A stretch of DNA of 6,067 bases from an uncultured bacterium (GTDB lineage: Bacteria; Bacteroidota; Bacteroidia; CAILMK01): positions 1 through 6,067 of the forward strand of contig CAILMK010000346.1 in NCBI GenBank assembly GCA_903835275.1, in the 5' to 3' direction. Shown here piece after piece: positions 5,408 to 6,067 of the stretch (positions are counted from its first letter, which is position 1; each line of letters starts with the position of its first letter). A program made the translations under genes and the position numbers. Below the pieces are notes generated by a model that worked only from the letters and a program-made list of their open reading frames with translations, made no database searches and was not told the DNA's origin.

Positions 5408-6067
5408 ATGAACTCTGGAAAAATTGGTTTCGCCGAATATATTATCAAAAAATGGAAGCAGATATTAGTGTCTGCTATTTGTTTATTGGTACTTATAGTG
5501 GGTGGCATCAACTGGTATGTTTGCCATGTTTCATCTTCAGCCATTGAAAATAATATCGATAATTTCAAAGGGTATGAAGTGGCAATGGTTTTGGGAGCAA
5601 AGGTATTTGCAGATGGAAGATTAAGTGATATGATGAAGGACCGCGCCGATAAGGCCCTGGAATTATATAAAGCCGGTTTGGTAAAAAAGATACTTGTTTC
5701 CGGGGATCATGGTACAGATCATTACGACGAAACAAATACCATCAGGAATTATCTTTTGGGAAAAGGCATTCCACGCGAGGATGTATTCATGGATCATGCG
5801 GGCTTTACTACTTTTAATAGTATGTACAGGGCGAGGGATGTATTCAAAGTAAAGAAAATGATAGTGATCAGCCAGAAGTTTCACCTATACAGGGCACTTT
5901 ATTTGGCCGATCACCTGGGACTGGAAGTTAAGGGTTTAGAGGCTGATCAACATAATTATAACCGTTGGGGTCTGTTTGAATTAAATGTCAGGGAATTAGT
6001 TGCCCGCTGCAAAGCTGTATGGCAAGTGGATATTGCAAAGTCAAAACCACGTTTTCTCGGAACTGTG
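5408..6067 (+). CDS. SanA/YdcF-like DUF218 membrane protein, 3' end cut off
   Basis: ATG at 5408 opens a frame that runs 220 codons to the window edge without a stop. A basic N-terminus (KKWKQ) precedes one membrane segment (about 19-38), so the rest is probably periplasmic. The DUF218 Rossmann-like domain follows: VAMVLGAKVFADG (58-70) for the first strand and loop; ADKALELYKAGLVKKILVSG (80-99) followed by DHGTDHYDET (100-109), carrying the polar active-site-like cluster; FMDHAGFTTFNSMYRARDVF (127-146); MIVISQKFHLYRALYLA (151-167); and the ending KPRFLGT (213-219). The AGF-T--S--RA-- and SQ-FH--RAL blocks and the PRFLG end match SanA, associated in E. coli with envelope barrier function and high-temperature vancomycin exclusion. 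E. coli SanA has 239 residues, so probably only a short tail is missing. The biochemical role of the family is not settled. Confidence 0.92.
   Translation, partial: MNSGKIGFAEYIIKKWKQILVSAICLLVLIVGGINWYVCHVSSSAIENNIDNFKGYEVAMVLGAKVFADGRLSDMMKDRADKALELYKAGLVKKILVSGDHGTDHYDETNTIRNYLLGKGIPREDVFMDHAGFTTFNSMYRARDVFKVKKMIVISQKFHLYRALYLADHLGLEVKGLEADQHNYNRWGLFELNVRELVARCKAVWQVDIAKSKPRFLGTV

Noticed and set aside
5663..5884. Minus-strand open frame
   Set aside because: It lies inside the SanA-like gene, which has a conserved domain in the plus frame running to the edge.

Overview
The window looks like a piece of a Bacteroidota chromosome. The evidence is a secreted M1 peptidase ending in a type IX secretion (Por) C-terminal sorting domain, an AT-rich composition, little sign of Shine-Dalgarno sequences, and several matches to the Bacteroidota -7 promoter box TAnnTTTG upstream of genes. 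I cannot name the genus.

Layout, left to right. Bases 1-303 are the 3' end of an enoyl-CoA hydratase/isomerase (crotonase family) gene that begins outside the window. Bases 378-838 hold a compact type II toxin-antitoxin pair: a 66-residue antitoxin and an 84-residue RelE/ParE-type toxin that starts at GTG 5 bases after the antitoxin stop. It is followed by a 272-residue membrane protein (870-1688) with a glycine-rich tail ending in GGW. An intergenic region follows (1689-1874) with an 8-bp tandem repeat, a promoter-like block and a possible 21-codon ORF. Next is a secreted protein of a Bacteroidota family of unknown function (1875-3035).

Bases 3036-3368 contain no intact gene. On the minus strand they hold what looks like a small two-helix membrane protein gene broken by a frameshift at its second codon. 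They also hold a perfect 22-bp palindrome and a short AGGAT-type repeat abutting the stop codon of the peptidase gene. The M1 aminopeptidase gene fills 3369-5315 on the minus strand. Divergent from it, a SanA/YdcF-like (DUF218) membrane protein gene starts at 5408 and runs off the right edge.

The genes do not form an obvious single pathway. They read as ordinary Bacteroidota housekeeping and envelope genes with one toxin-antitoxin insertion. The most distinctive non-coding signal is that the blocks before the antitoxin (328-359) and after the Gly-tail gene (1728-1759) are 25/32 identical. Each follows AT-rich 8-bp-periodic sequence and each contains TAnnTTTG. I do not see a convincing new multi-gene system here.
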